Under the pieces are notes generated by a model that was not told the origin of the DNA, searched no databases, and saw only the letters and a list, made by a program, of their open reading frames with translations. Below are positions 51,769 to 60,285 of a stretch of DNA of 64,000 bases, in pieces. Numbering within the stretch: the first letter of the stretch is position 1; every line of letters starts with the position of its first letter. Location of the stretch: contig CADCCF010000005.1 in the NCBI GenBank assembly GCA_902799835.1, forward strand, positions 62,001 through 126,000, given 5' to 3'. The DNA comes from an uncultured Pseudomonadota bacterium (GTDB lineage Bacteria; Pseudomonadota; Alphaproteobacteria; RF32; CAG-239). The position numbers and the translations under genes were made by a program.

Positions 51769-51778
51769 GAGATTGCAA

Positions 51779-53851
51779 TTGGCAAAATACCAAACATCTT
51801 TCGGACAAGCTTATCCTCTTGGCTCTACTTATGATGGTAAAGGTGTTAATTTTGCCTTGTTTTCGGCTCATGCGCAAAAAGTCGAGCTTTGTCTTTTTGA
51901 TGAAAGCGGTGCTGTTGAGCTTGAGCGCTATGAAATTAATGAGCAGGACAATAATATCTGGCATATTTATCTTCACAATGCAATGCCTGGTATAGTATAT
52001 GGTTGGCGGGTTTATGGTTTGTATGAACCGCTTAAAGGTTATCGTTTTAATCCCAACAAACTTCTCATTGATCCCTATGGTAAACAATTGGTTGGAACTT
52101 TGATATGGAACAAGGCTATCTTTGGTTATGATTGGGATAGTCCTGATGGCGATTTGTCTTTTTCCGAGCTTGATTCGGCACCTTATGTTCCCAAGTCGGT
52201 AGTCGTTGATGAAAGTTATGATTGGAGCAAAGAGAAGCGTCCTTCATATTCAATGTCAGAAAGTATAATTTATGAAACTCACTTGCGTGGAGCCACAAGG
52301 TTAAATCCGTTTTTAGATGATGGTGCCAGAGGAACATTTGCCGCCTTTAGTGAAGCTTCGACCATAAATTATCTCAAGCATCTGGGGGTTACAGCGGTAG
52401 AGTTTCTGCCCATACATGCTTTTTTTGGTAACCGTCACAAGCGCGGATTTGTGATTGACAATTATTGGGGATATGAAAACTTCAGTTATTTCGCTCCGGA
52501 ACAATCTTATATGTCAACCGGACACATCAACGAAATAAAAGACATGGTCAAGAAATTGCATAATCATGGTTTGGAGGTGATTTTAGATGTAGTCTATAAT
52601 CACACCGGTGAAGGCAATCAAATGGGACCTACTTTGTGCTATCGCGGAATTGATAATCAATCATATTATGTATTGGATGAAAAAAATCCTCGTTTTTATG
52701 TTGATACTACCGGATGCGGCGCCAGCCTTAATTTGCAAAATCGTGATTGTTTGCGTATGGTGATGGATTCCATGCGTTATTGGGTGCGTGAAATGCACAT
52801 AGATGGTTTCCGTTTTGACTTGGCACCAACCCTTTGTCGTCATGGCGGAGAGTTTAAACAATCAAGCGGTTTTTTATATGCAGTTACACAAGACGAAGTT
52901 TTGCAAAAAGTAAAAATGATTGCCGAACCTTGGGATGTTGGTAAAGGCGGTTATCAGTTGGGAGCATTTCCGATTAATTGGAGTGAGTGGAACGATAAAT
53001 ATCGTGATAATGTTCGCCGAATTTGGAAAGGTGATAATGGGCAGATAGCAGAGTTTGCTTCGCGTCTGACCGGCTCCAGTGAAATATTTAATCATTATAA
53101 TCGCGGAATGTCATCAAGCATCAATTTTGTGACAGCACATGACGGATTTACGCTTTATGATTTGGTCAGCTATCAACAAAAACACAATTCAGCCAATGGT
53201 GAAAATAATCATGATGGTTCAGATAGTAATTGGAGCTGGAATTCCGGTGCTGAAGGTGAAACAACCAATCCCATTATAATGCGCAATCGCAAAGACAGAA
53301 TGCGAGCCATGTTGGCAACTTTGTTTTTGTCCTTTGGCACACCAATGTTGAATTTTGGTGATGAATTGGGGCGCACCCAAATGGGCAATAACAATCCTTA
53401 TTGTCAGGATAATGCCATTAGTTGGCTTAGTTGGGAAGGTCTTGCTCCATGGCAACACAAAATGGTAACTTTTATGCACAACTTGATAAAATTGCGTAAA
53501 GATTTGCAGATATTTTCAAGACGTCAGTTTTTTACCGGTAAAAAAGATGAAAGCGGTTTTGCTGATTTAGCTTGGTACACCGAAAATGGTCGAGAATTTA
53601 TTTCAGCTGATTGGCAAAACGCCAATCGTCATAGCCTGTCTTATTTAGTTCATTATGACGAACGTTTCTTGTTAGCGATTTTTAATGCTTATCATCAACC
53701 TGTTGAATGGAAACTTCCCAATTTGGCCAAAAACATGAATTGGCATTTGATGTTGGATACATCCGAACGCATGGATAAAAATATCAAGTTAGGTGCTTCT
53801 GAAAAAATAACAGTTCCTTCATGGAGTGTGGTTGTAATTACAATAGACTAG
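51779..53851 (+). CDS. glgX: Glycogen debranching enzyme
   Basis: The 691-residue enzyme hydrolyses alpha-1,6 branches, preferably those of short limit-dextrin chains. It has CBM48 and the GH13_11 core with WGYENFSYFAPEQSY, HIDGFRFDLAPTL (nucleophile Asp near residue 345), IAEPWDVGKGGYQLGAFP and VTAHDGFTLYDLV. I place the start at the TTG at 51779, which lies 8 bases after GGAG. The in-frame TTG at 51773 is too close to that site, and no ATG is available. It follows glgB by 10 bp and its stop lies 17 bp before malQ. Confidence 0.95.
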   Translation: MAKYQTSFGQAYPLGSTYDGKGVNFALFSAHAQKVELCLFDESGAVELERYEINEQDNNIWHIYLHNAMPGIVYGWRVYGLYEPLKGYRFNPNKLLIDPYGKQLVGTLIWNKAIFGYDWDSPDGDLSFSELDSAPYVPKSVVVDESYDWSKEKRPSYSMSESIIYETHLRGATRLNPFLDDGARGTFAAFSEASTINYLKHLGVTAVEFLPIHAFFGNRHKRGFVIDNYWGYENFSYFAPEQSYMSTGHINEIKDMVKKLHNHGLEVILDVVYNHTGEGNQMGPTLCYRGIDNQSYYVLDEKNPRFYVDTTGCGASLNLQNRDCLRMVMDSMRYWVREMHIDGFRFDLAPTLCRHGGEFKQSSGFLYAVTQDEVLQKVKMIAEPWDVGKGGYQLGAFPINWSEWNDKYRDNVRRIWKGDNGQIAEFASRLTGSSEIFNHYNRGMSSSINFVTAHDGFTLYDLVSYQQKHNSANGENNHDGSDSNWSWNSGAEGETTNPIIMRNRKDRMRAMLATLFLSFGTPMLNFGDELGRTQMGNNNPYCQDNAISWLSWEGLAPWQHKMVTFMHNLIKLRKDLQIFSRRQFFTGKKDESGFADLAWYTENGREFISADWQNANRHSLSYLVHYDERFLLAIFNAYHQPVEWKLPNLAKNMNWHLMLDTSERMDKNIKLGASEKITVPSWSVVVITID

Positions 53852-53868
53852 GTGAGGAGATTAAAACA

Positions 53869-55983
53869 ATGAAAGACAATTTACACCAGTTGTGCGAAGC
53901 TTTGGGTATCGCTGCTGATTTTTCTGATGCCGGTTTGCAACGCAAAGAATATTCCGTCAGTGATAAAACTTTGCGCTTTTTTGCATCTGCATTAGGTTAT
54001 CCTGCCGCAACCGAAAAGCAAGCCCAAACCTCACTTGCCAAACTAAAAGAAAAGCGTTGGCGTAAAATGTTGGAGCCGATATATGTTTGTCGTCAAGACA
54101 ATATTGTCATTAATGTGGTTTCTCATGATTTATCAAATATTGTAATTACGGCAATTGATGATAAGGGACAGAAAATAAATCTTGAATATTATTATCTGCA
54201 CGATGTTGAAAATTTCGGTATCTTCTACAAAGAAAGTTTACACATTACCACACCGCTTAACATAGGTTATTATAATATCGAAGTCAAAGCCGGTGGACGT
54301 AAAGACTGTGCAGTCTTGGCAGTTGCCCCTTTGTCTTGTCGAACTTTGCCTGATAATCAAAAGCTTTTTGGTTTTGCTATTCAGATATATTCTCTCAAGA
54401 GCGACCACGATTGGGGAGTTGGTGATTTTAGCGACCTAAAGGATTTAATCAAAATTTGTGCTAAGGTCAAAGCTGATGTTATAGGCATAAATCCGATAAA
54501 TGTTTTGTATCACAGCTTTCCCGAAAATGCCAGTCCTTATATGTCAATTTCGCGTACATTTCTAAATCCGATTTATATTGATGTGGAACAGGTTCCCGAA
54601 TTCAGTGCAGCTGATAAAAAATCTTCTTCTGCCGAAGCTGAAAAATTGCGTACCATGGAAACCATTGACTACACCAAGGTCTATAATCTCAAAATAAAAT
54701 ATTTGGAAAAATGTTTTGCGCGTTTTCAAAAATCAAAAGATAAAAAGCGCCATCAGGAATATCTTGATTTTTGCCGTCAATATAATCCTGATTTGGATAA
54801 TCTCGGTTTGTTCCAAGCCATCTACGAAACCGAATTGGCTAAAGGGATTAAATTTAATCAATGGTCAACCGATTATGTTTCACCGGATTGTGAGGAATCA
54901 GTAAAATTCCGTAAAGAACATCAAGAGCGTATTGAATTTTTCAAGTTTTTACAATTTGAAACATTTCGCCAATTTTCTTTAGTGCAAGAACAAATAAAAT
55001 CGAGTGGTCTTAAAATTGGATTATATCGTGATCTGGCTGTCGGTGTCGGTCGCGATTCTGCCGAGTTTTGGAGCAATCCGGAATTGTTTATGCGAGATTG
55101 CGGCACCGGTGCTCCACCTGATGCATTTTTTCCCAATGGTCAAAAATGGGGATTAGGCACTTTTCATCCTTTGAAGCTCAAAGAACAAGCCTATCGCCCA
55201 TTTATAAACATTCTTCGTTCCAATATGCAGGCCGGAGCTTTACGTATTGATCATGTTATGAGTCTGATGCGGCTTTATGTTATTCCGGATAAGGACGAGA
55301 GTGGAACTTATCTGTATTACAACTTTGATGACATGCTGAATTTGGTCGCTCTGGAAAGTAGCTTGAATAATTGCATAATTGTCGGCGAAAGTATTGGTAA
55401 TGTTCCGGAAGGATTTTTGGATCGCTTGGCTGAAAAGAATATTTATTCTTTGAGCGTTTTGTGGGCTGAGCGTTGGAATATCGGTGCCGGTGATTTTAAA
55501 CATCCCGAAGCTTATCCCGATAATGCCTTTACTTCCATCGGCACACACGACATGGCCCCATTGAAAATGTGGTGGTTTGGCTATGATATTGAAACCAATT
55601 TTCAAGTCGGTATAATTCCGGATGAGCAGGCCAAAGTCGCCGCCTATCACCGTCGCGAAGATGATCGTCGTCGCTTGCTTAAAGTTTTGGATGAAACCGG
55701 TGTTTGGCCGACTGATAAATATCGTCATGGTGATTATATCTATGGTGAAGGCTATCCGGAAGGGATAGAGGAGGCTTTGGAACGCTTTATGGCGCGTTCA
55801 ATCTCACCAGTTTATTTAGCACAATTAGAAGATATTTTGCATGTTATCGTTATGCAAAACTTACCCGGTACTGATAGAGATAAGCACCCCAACTGGCGGC
55901 GCAAACTTCCGGTTAAATTAGAAAAATTGGCTTCCGATATTGCCTTTGTCCGTTGTATTGACGCTATTCACCAAGAACGATAA
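53869..55983 (+). CDS. malQ: 4-alpha-glucanotransferase (amylomaltase)
   Basis: The 704-residue enzyme transfers maltodextrin segments between chains and, with GlgX, recycles short oligosaccharides. It has the GH77 core: FAIQIYSLKSDHDWGVGDF, GAPPDAFFPNGQKWG, nucleophile Asp in LRIDHVMSLMRL near residue 460, Glu in IVGESIGNVPEGF near 506, and GTHDMAPLKMWW near 560. The N-terminal extension of about 150 residues is as in the longer Escherichia coli-type enzymes. The ATG at 53869 has GAGGAGA before it; the longest frame from 53821 runs into glgX. Confidence 0.95.
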   Translation: MKDNLHQLCEALGIAADFSDAGLQRKEYSVSDKTLRFFASALGYPAATEKQAQTSLAKLKEKRWRKMLEPIYVCRQDNIVINVVSHDLSNIVITAIDDKGQKINLEYYYLHDVENFGIFYKESLHITTPLNIGYYNIEVKAGGRKDCAVLAVAPLSCRTLPDNQKLFGFAIQIYSLKSDHDWGVGDFSDLKDLIKICAKVKADVIGINPINVLYHSFPENASPYMSISRTFLNPIYIDVEQVPEFSAADKKSSSAEAEKLRTMETIDYTKVYNLKIKYLEKCFARFQKSKDKKRHQEYLDFCRQYNPDLDNLGLFQAIYETELAKGIKFNQWSTDYVSPDCEESVKFRKEHQERIEFFKFLQFETFRQFSLVQEQIKSSGLKIGLYRDLAVGVGRDSAEFWSNPELFMRDCGTGAPPDAFFPNGQKWGLGTFHPLKLKEQAYRPFINILRSNMQAGALRIDHVMSLMRLYVIPDKDESGTYLYYNFDDMLNLVALESSLNNCIIVGESIGNVPEGFLDRLAEKNIYSLSVLWAERWNIGAGDFKHPEAYPDNAFTSIGTHDMAPLKMWWFGYDIETNFQVGIIPDEQAKVAAYHRREDDRRRLLKVLDETGVWPTDKYRHGDYIYGEGYPEGIEEALERFMARSISPVYLAQLEDILHVIVMQNLPGTDRDKHPNWRRKLPVKLEKLASDIAFVRCIDAIHQER

Positions 55984-56102
55984 ACAATTTTATTGTCAAA
56001 TCTTGGCCTTTGCTTTGATGAGCAAAAGTTAGGCCATCTTTGCAGTACTTTTTCGGGATTACCAACAGCAAAGACTGTCTAAAAATAGGAGACTTTTTCA
56101 TC

Positions 56103-56148
56103 AAAAAAAAAGCGCCCCAAAGTATTGATGAAAACTTTGGAGCGCTCG
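56103..56148 (-). terminator. Terminator after the 136-codon gene region
   Basis: GAGCGCTCCAAAGT and ACTTTGGGGCGCTTTTTTTTT pair over about 13 bp on the minus strand, then a long T-run. It ends the minus-strand gene at 56153 and could stop malQ transcripts too. Confidence 0.85.
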
Positions 56149-56152
56149 GGTA

Positions 56153-56512
56153 TTAATTCTTGAGATACATAATTCTGTCATCTCTTAAAAAATGTGCGCA
56201 ATTTCTATCGTGATTGCTTATGAAATCTCGCAAATTTTTTGCAAGATTTTCCGGAATACTGTGTTTACAAGTTTTCGAATGAATCAGTTCATAATAATCC
56301 TGCAAATTATCGATTTTTATGAACATACCCATTTTTTCCATTTCTTTTATTTGTGACGAAGCGTCATCTATTAAGGTAATGATTTCATCTTTGTTGTCAC
56401 AACCCCAAGCGACAATTTCAACATCATTACCACAATCAGAGATTTTACCAAGAACGGCAAAAGTATTACCTTTGCTCAGTTCAGAGCTTGCGATAAATAA
56501 TCTATTTAACAT
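56153..56512 (-). CDS. Small hypothetical protein
   Basis: The product has 119 residues from the ATG at 56512; the longest frame from 56563 begins with an unlikely hydrophobic stretch. It is soluble, with MLNRLFIASSELSKG, a DVEIVAWGCDN strand, a helix IDDASSQIKEMEKMG and a Cys/His-containing C-terminus (CKHSIPENL, HDRNCAHFLRDD). I recognise no family. It is a single gene divergent from the sodium symporter and has its own strong terminator. Confidence 0.6.
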   Translation of the reverse strand: MLNRLFIASSELSKGNTFAVLGKISDCGNDVEIVAWGCDNKDEIITLIDDASSQIKEMEKMGMFIKIDNLQDYYELIHSKTCKHSIPENLAKNLRDFISNHDRNCAHFLRDDRIMYLKN

Positions 56513-56689
56513 AATTTTTAATATTATAATTTGACAAGGTATATAATATGACAAAAATGACAAAAGTCAAATCATTTTTAAATATATTGATATCAGGCTT
56601 GATATTTCATAGCTATATTTTTGATATGGGCCAAAAATTATCTTGTAATCTTTGTAGAAATAAAATACCCTGATCACAAGAGGATAAAA

Positions 56690-58036
56690 ATGCGTGCGAC
56701 TTGGGGATCAAAAATAGGTTTTATTTTAGCCACTGCCGGTTCAGCCATTGGTTTGGGTAATATTTGGCGCTTTCCATATTTGGCTGCTCAAAATGGTGGC
56801 GGTGCTTTTTTGCTGATGTATTTGTTATGCGTCATTTTCTTGGGCTATTTTTTATTGACGGCCAAATTGGCCTTTGGTCATATTGCCAAAACCAATTTTA
56901 TGGATGGTTTCAAGGTTGTTAAACCTGATGTTTCGAGTTTATGGGGCAAAATAGGCGGCAGTCTGACTTTGTTTAATATTTTTGCCGTAAGTTCCATATA
57001 TGTGATTATCATCGGGTGGACACTTTCCTATTGTGTTGCAGCAGTAAATAATTTAGTCGGTGCCGCAAAAATAAAAATTGATGAAAATTTATTCACATCT
57101 TTAACCTCATCCTATGGGGAACAACTGTTTTGGATTTTGCTTTGTATGACCATAGCGGGATTAATCCTGATGAAAGGTGTTAAAAGCGGCATAGAAAAAG
57201 TATCTCTTTATCTTATGCCGATTTTATTCTTCTTACTTTTGTTTATGGCCGGATGGATGTTGTTTTCTCCGGGAACAAAAAACGGTTTTATTTATCTGTT
57301 TACACCGCGTTGGGAGGAGTTAGGATTTCTCAAACACCAATTTAATTGGCATCAGTTTTCTCATCTGACATTGTTAGCATTAGGGCAGGCTATCTATTCA
57401 TTATCTTTGGGGCTTGGCACTTGCTTTATTTACGGTTCATACTTAAAAGAAGGCAGCGGTATTAAAAAATCAGCATTTTGGATTGTGTTATTAGACACTT
57501 GTGTGGCAATATTAGCTTCAATGATTGTTATACCGGCAGTATTTGCTTTTGATTTGCAATCCAATCAAGGTCCAGCTTTAAGTTTTATCACATTGCCTTT
57601 TGTTTTTGATAAAATGATCGGCGGATCATTTTTTATGGTTGCTTTTTTTATGCTATTGTTTTTAGGTGCGTTAACCTCGTTGATTTCCATTTATGAACCG
57701 GCCATCAATTTAGTAATGGAAAAATTGCACTTAACCCGCACCAAATCAACATTGACTGTGCTGGGGTTTAATCTTATTTTGGTCTTGATTGTTTTAGCCT
57801 CATTTACCCATCTGCTTGACTTTGGCAAAAATCTGTTTGATTTGGTTGATTATACGACCGGAACTTATACCATGGGTGCAATGATTTTGGTTTATTGTAT
57901 CTTTATGGGCTGGAGAATCTCTCCGAGATTGTTGCGCAATTTGCATAATAACAAATTTATTTTTAAGGCCTACTTCCGTTTTGTCTTAAAGTGGTTGACA
58001 CCAGCGGTATTGGTCATTTTATTTTTTAGTGCATAA
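56690..58036 (+). CDS. Sodium:neurotransmitter symporter (NSS) family transporter
   Basis: The 448-residue protein imports a small amine or amino acid together with Na+. It begins with the diagnostic GFILATAGSAIGLGNIWRFPYLAAQNGGGAF block in TM1 and has about 11-12 helices, like MhsT or LeuT. The ATG at 56690 has AGAGGA before it; the longer TTG frame from 56621 adds residues that do not fit the family. The substrate cannot be told from sequence alone. Single gene, well separated from both neighbours. Confidence 0.93.
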   Translation: MRATWGSKIGFILATAGSAIGLGNIWRFPYLAAQNGGGAFLLMYLLCVIFLGYFLLTAKLAFGHIAKTNFMDGFKVVKPDVSSLWGKIGGSLTLFNIFAVSSIYVIIIGWTLSYCVAAVNNLVGAAKIKIDENLFTSLTSSYGEQLFWILLCMTIAGLILMKGVKSGIEKVSLYLMPILFFLLLFMAGWMLFSPGTKNGFIYLFTPRWEELGFLKHQFNWHQFSHLTLLALGQAIYSLSLGLGTCFIYGSYLKEGSGIKKSAFWIVLLDTCVAILASMIVIPAVFAFDLQSNQGPALSFITLPFVFDKMIGGSFFMVAFFMLLFLGALTSLISIYEPAINLVMEKLHLTRTKSTLTVLGFNLILVLIVLASFTHLLDFGKNLFDLVDYTTGTYTMGAMILVYCIFMGWRISPRLLRNLHNNKFIFKAYFRFVLKWLTPAVLVILFFSA

Positions 58037-58317
58037 AATCAACCATTATCCAATCTCAAAAAATTTTTGTTATTTTTTTAAGTTATTTGAGTTGGGTAAA
58101 AAGGTAGGTTTAAATTGCATATTTGGCACTGCATAATTTTTGACAAATGTTGATTGAAAAACAGATAGTAAAAATTAACGAAATATTAGATAAATTAAAG
58201 TATACACGAGGATAAAGATTTTTGTTGCGTATTAGACAAAATTATGTTAATATGTACATATAAAGTGTTCAATTTAAACCTGCCTTTTTATACAACAAGT
58301 TAACAAGGAGAAAATTG

Positions 58318-58965
58318 ATGAGTTTAAAAGATAAGATAAATGATATAAGAAATAAAGTCGTTGTAAGTATGTCTAAAGTACAGTCCCAAGGCAACGATGG
58401 CACCAGAGAGATTATGAATGGTAAAGATAAGTATGTAGTTAGTAAGACCAGTGTTTATGATGAAGAAACCAGGTTCGGTCAAGATGATTATGGGATTATA
58501 GATAAAGTATCATTTGAAGCTAGCGATAATAGTGGAAATTCAGAAACTCTTTCTATCACAAAACAAAGGCCGAAAGGAGAATGTGATGATGTTAAAAAAA
58601 AGGTTATAGTACGTATAGGATATAAAAATAGTGCGGAGTTACCTTATGATACTGATATTGATGATATTAACAGTATTCGCTATCAATTAGGCAAAAAAGA
58701 AACAGCTAAACAGCTTGCCTATTTTATTGATAAATTTGTTATAGTTACCCCAAAAGAAAGAGAAGATTATAAAGAATATGCCAAACGGATGGATGAAAAA
58801 GAAGCTCTAAATCGACGAAATGAAAAACAAGAACGACGCGAACAAGAGAAGGCAGGAAGATTAGCAAAACAACAAGAAAAACAACAAAAAAAACAACACG
58901 CGAGAGATGAGGCCCTAAAGGCTAAAAGACAAGCGAAAATAGTAGAGAAATTTATGGGAAAATGA
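58318..58965 (+). CDS. Hypothetical protein with C-terminal coiled coil
   Basis: The 216-residue, highly charged protein has a beta-rich first two-thirds (for example KYVVSKTSVYDEETRFG and KKKVIVRIGYKNSAELPYD) and a long Lys/Arg/Gln/Glu helix from about residue 155, typical of a coiled coil. There is no signal peptide and no known motif. AAGGAGAA precedes the ATG, and a strong terminator follows at 58981. Its orphan position and simple composition give no clue to function. Confidence 0.65.
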   Translation: MSLKDKINDIRNKVVVSMSKVQSQGNDGTREIMNGKDKYVVSKTSVYDEETRFGQDDYGIIDKVSFEASDNSGNSETLSITKQRPKGECDDVKKKVIVRIGYKNSAELPYDTDIDDINSIRYQLGKKETAKQLAYFIDKFVIVTPKEREDYKEYAKRMDEKEALNRRNEKQERREQEKAGRLAKQQEKQQKKQHARDEALKAKRQAKIVEKFMGK

Positions 58966-58980
58966 TAAATTGTTTCATAT

Positions 58981-59018
58981 AAAAGCTCTTAAGGAAAAAA
59001 CTTAAGAGCTTTTATATT
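58981..59018 (+). terminator. Rho-independent terminator
   Basis: AAAAGCTCTTAAG and CTTAAGAGCTTTT form a perfect 13-bp stem around GAAAAAA, with a T-rich tail. Confidence 0.85.
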
Positions 59019-59125
59019 TTTTATCCTCTGCAATAAATAAAAAAACAATTGATTTTTAATTCAATTGCGTTATACATATCACGGTTAAATCATATGATTG
59101 AAAAAGAAATCCGGAGAATTTAATA

Positions 59126-60283
59126 ATGCAAGTAATTAAGGTTAGTAAGAGAGTAATAGTTAAGAATTTTATCGTAGTTTTTTTGTGCGTGGCTTTAGGT
59201 TGGTACATAAAATCAAAGCTCACTCCGCAAGGTGCAATGCCCGGTGCCGGTGCTATGGCTGTTCCGCACGTGATTGTTGAACAGACCAAGTTAGAAGATG
59301 TTTCTCCGCAAAAGCAATATATTGCCACTATCGAGCCGATTAAGAGTGTTAATTTGGTACCGCAAGTTTCCGGCTACATTGAGCGTGTGTTATTCCAAGA
59401 AGGCTCCATTGTCAGCCAAGGCGATATTTTGTTCATAATTGAACAGGATAAATATCTTGCCAATGTTGATTTAGCCAAAGCTGCTCTTGCCAGTGCCCAA
59501 GCCAATTATGTTCGTGCTGAACGTGACTACAATCGCCAAAAAGCTTTAAGCACCAAACAATATGCCTCAAAATCAACTCTTGATACCGCTGAGAGTGCTT
59601 ATTTGCAAGCTAAAGCCGCCGTTGCTCAGGCCAAAGCCAATTTAGAGTTGGCTCAGATTGACCTTATGCACACCGAAATTCGTGCGCCAATCAGTGGCAA
59701 AATCGGTAAAGCAAATGTTACCGAAGGTAACTTGGTCAGCTCCAATTCCGTTACCTTAGCACGCATTGTGCAAAATTCACCTATTCGGGTTGCTTTTTCC
59801 GTGCCGGACAAAGATCACTTTATGTTGCAAAAAGTTCAGGCTGATAAGTTACGTACCCGCTTAAAATTGCCTGACGGCAGCATTATTAATGACAATGCTA
59901 CCTCATTTTTTATCAATAACGAGGTTAATGCCCAAACTGCTACTTTGTCAGTTTATTTGGAATATGACAATTCTAACAACCAATTGATTGTCGGAAACTA
60001 TGTTAATGTCATAATTTCATCAGCTCAGGAAAAAAAGTTGGTAACTATCTCTCCGGCCGCAGTTATGCAAGATGCCAACGGTGCTTACGTTTTCACGGTT
60101 GATAGGACAGGTAAAGTTACCGAGCAGAGAGTCAAATTGGACGGCACTTTTGAGGGTAAACAAATCGTCTTGGAAGGTCTAAAAGGTGGCGAGCAAGTTA
60201 TTGTTAACGGCCTACAAAAAGCCAAAGACGGTGCTCAAGTTCGTGCCAGTTTAGTATCCGAAGATTCCACGGAGGCTAAATAA
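59126..60283 (+). CDS. RND efflux pump periplasmic adaptor (membrane fusion protein)
   Basis: The 385-residue adaptor joins an RND pump to an outer-membrane channel. It has an N-terminal membrane anchor (about residues 12-30), the lipoyl half VSGYIERVLFQEGSIVSQGDIL, a long helical hairpin (YLQAKAAVAQAKANLELAQIDL), the second lipoyl half APISGKIGKANVTEGNLV, and a beta-barrel with an ISPAAVMQDANGAYVF end. CCGGAGAA precedes the ATG. The pump gene follows after 2 bp. No TolC-like gene is in the window. Confidence 0.95.
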   Translation: MQVIKVSKRVIVKNFIVVFLCVALGWYIKSKLTPQGAMPGAGAMAVPHVIVEQTKLEDVSPQKQYIATIEPIKSVNLVPQVSGYIERVLFQEGSIVSQGDILFIIEQDKYLANVDLAKAALASAQANYVRAERDYNRQKALSTKQYASKSTLDTAESAYLQAKAAVAQAKANLELAQIDLMHTEIRAPISGKIGKANVTEGNLVSSNSVTLARIVQNSPIRVAFSVPDKDHFMLQKVQADKLRTRLKLPDGSIINDNATSFFINNEVNAQTATLSVYLEYDNSNNQLIVGNYVNVIISSAQEKKLVTISPAAVMQDANGAYVFTVDRTGKVTEQRVKLDGTFEGKQIVLEGLKGGEQVIVNGLQKAKDGAQVRASLVSEDSTEAK

Positions 60284-60285
60284 TC

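Noticed and set aside
55240..55728. 162-codon frame opposite malQ
   Set aside because: It is the shadow of the GH77 catalytic region; it has no ribosome site and no family features.
55990..56030. Hairpin TGGCC-TTTGCT...AGCAAA-GGCCA after malQ as a small RNA or terminator
   Set aside because: The stem has a bulge and there is no T-run; the strong terminator at 56103-56148 explains the region better.
58147..58215. 22-codon frame (MLIEKQIVKINEIL...) before the 58318 gene
   Set aside because: It is too short and has no ribosome site; it could be a remnant but cannot be supported.
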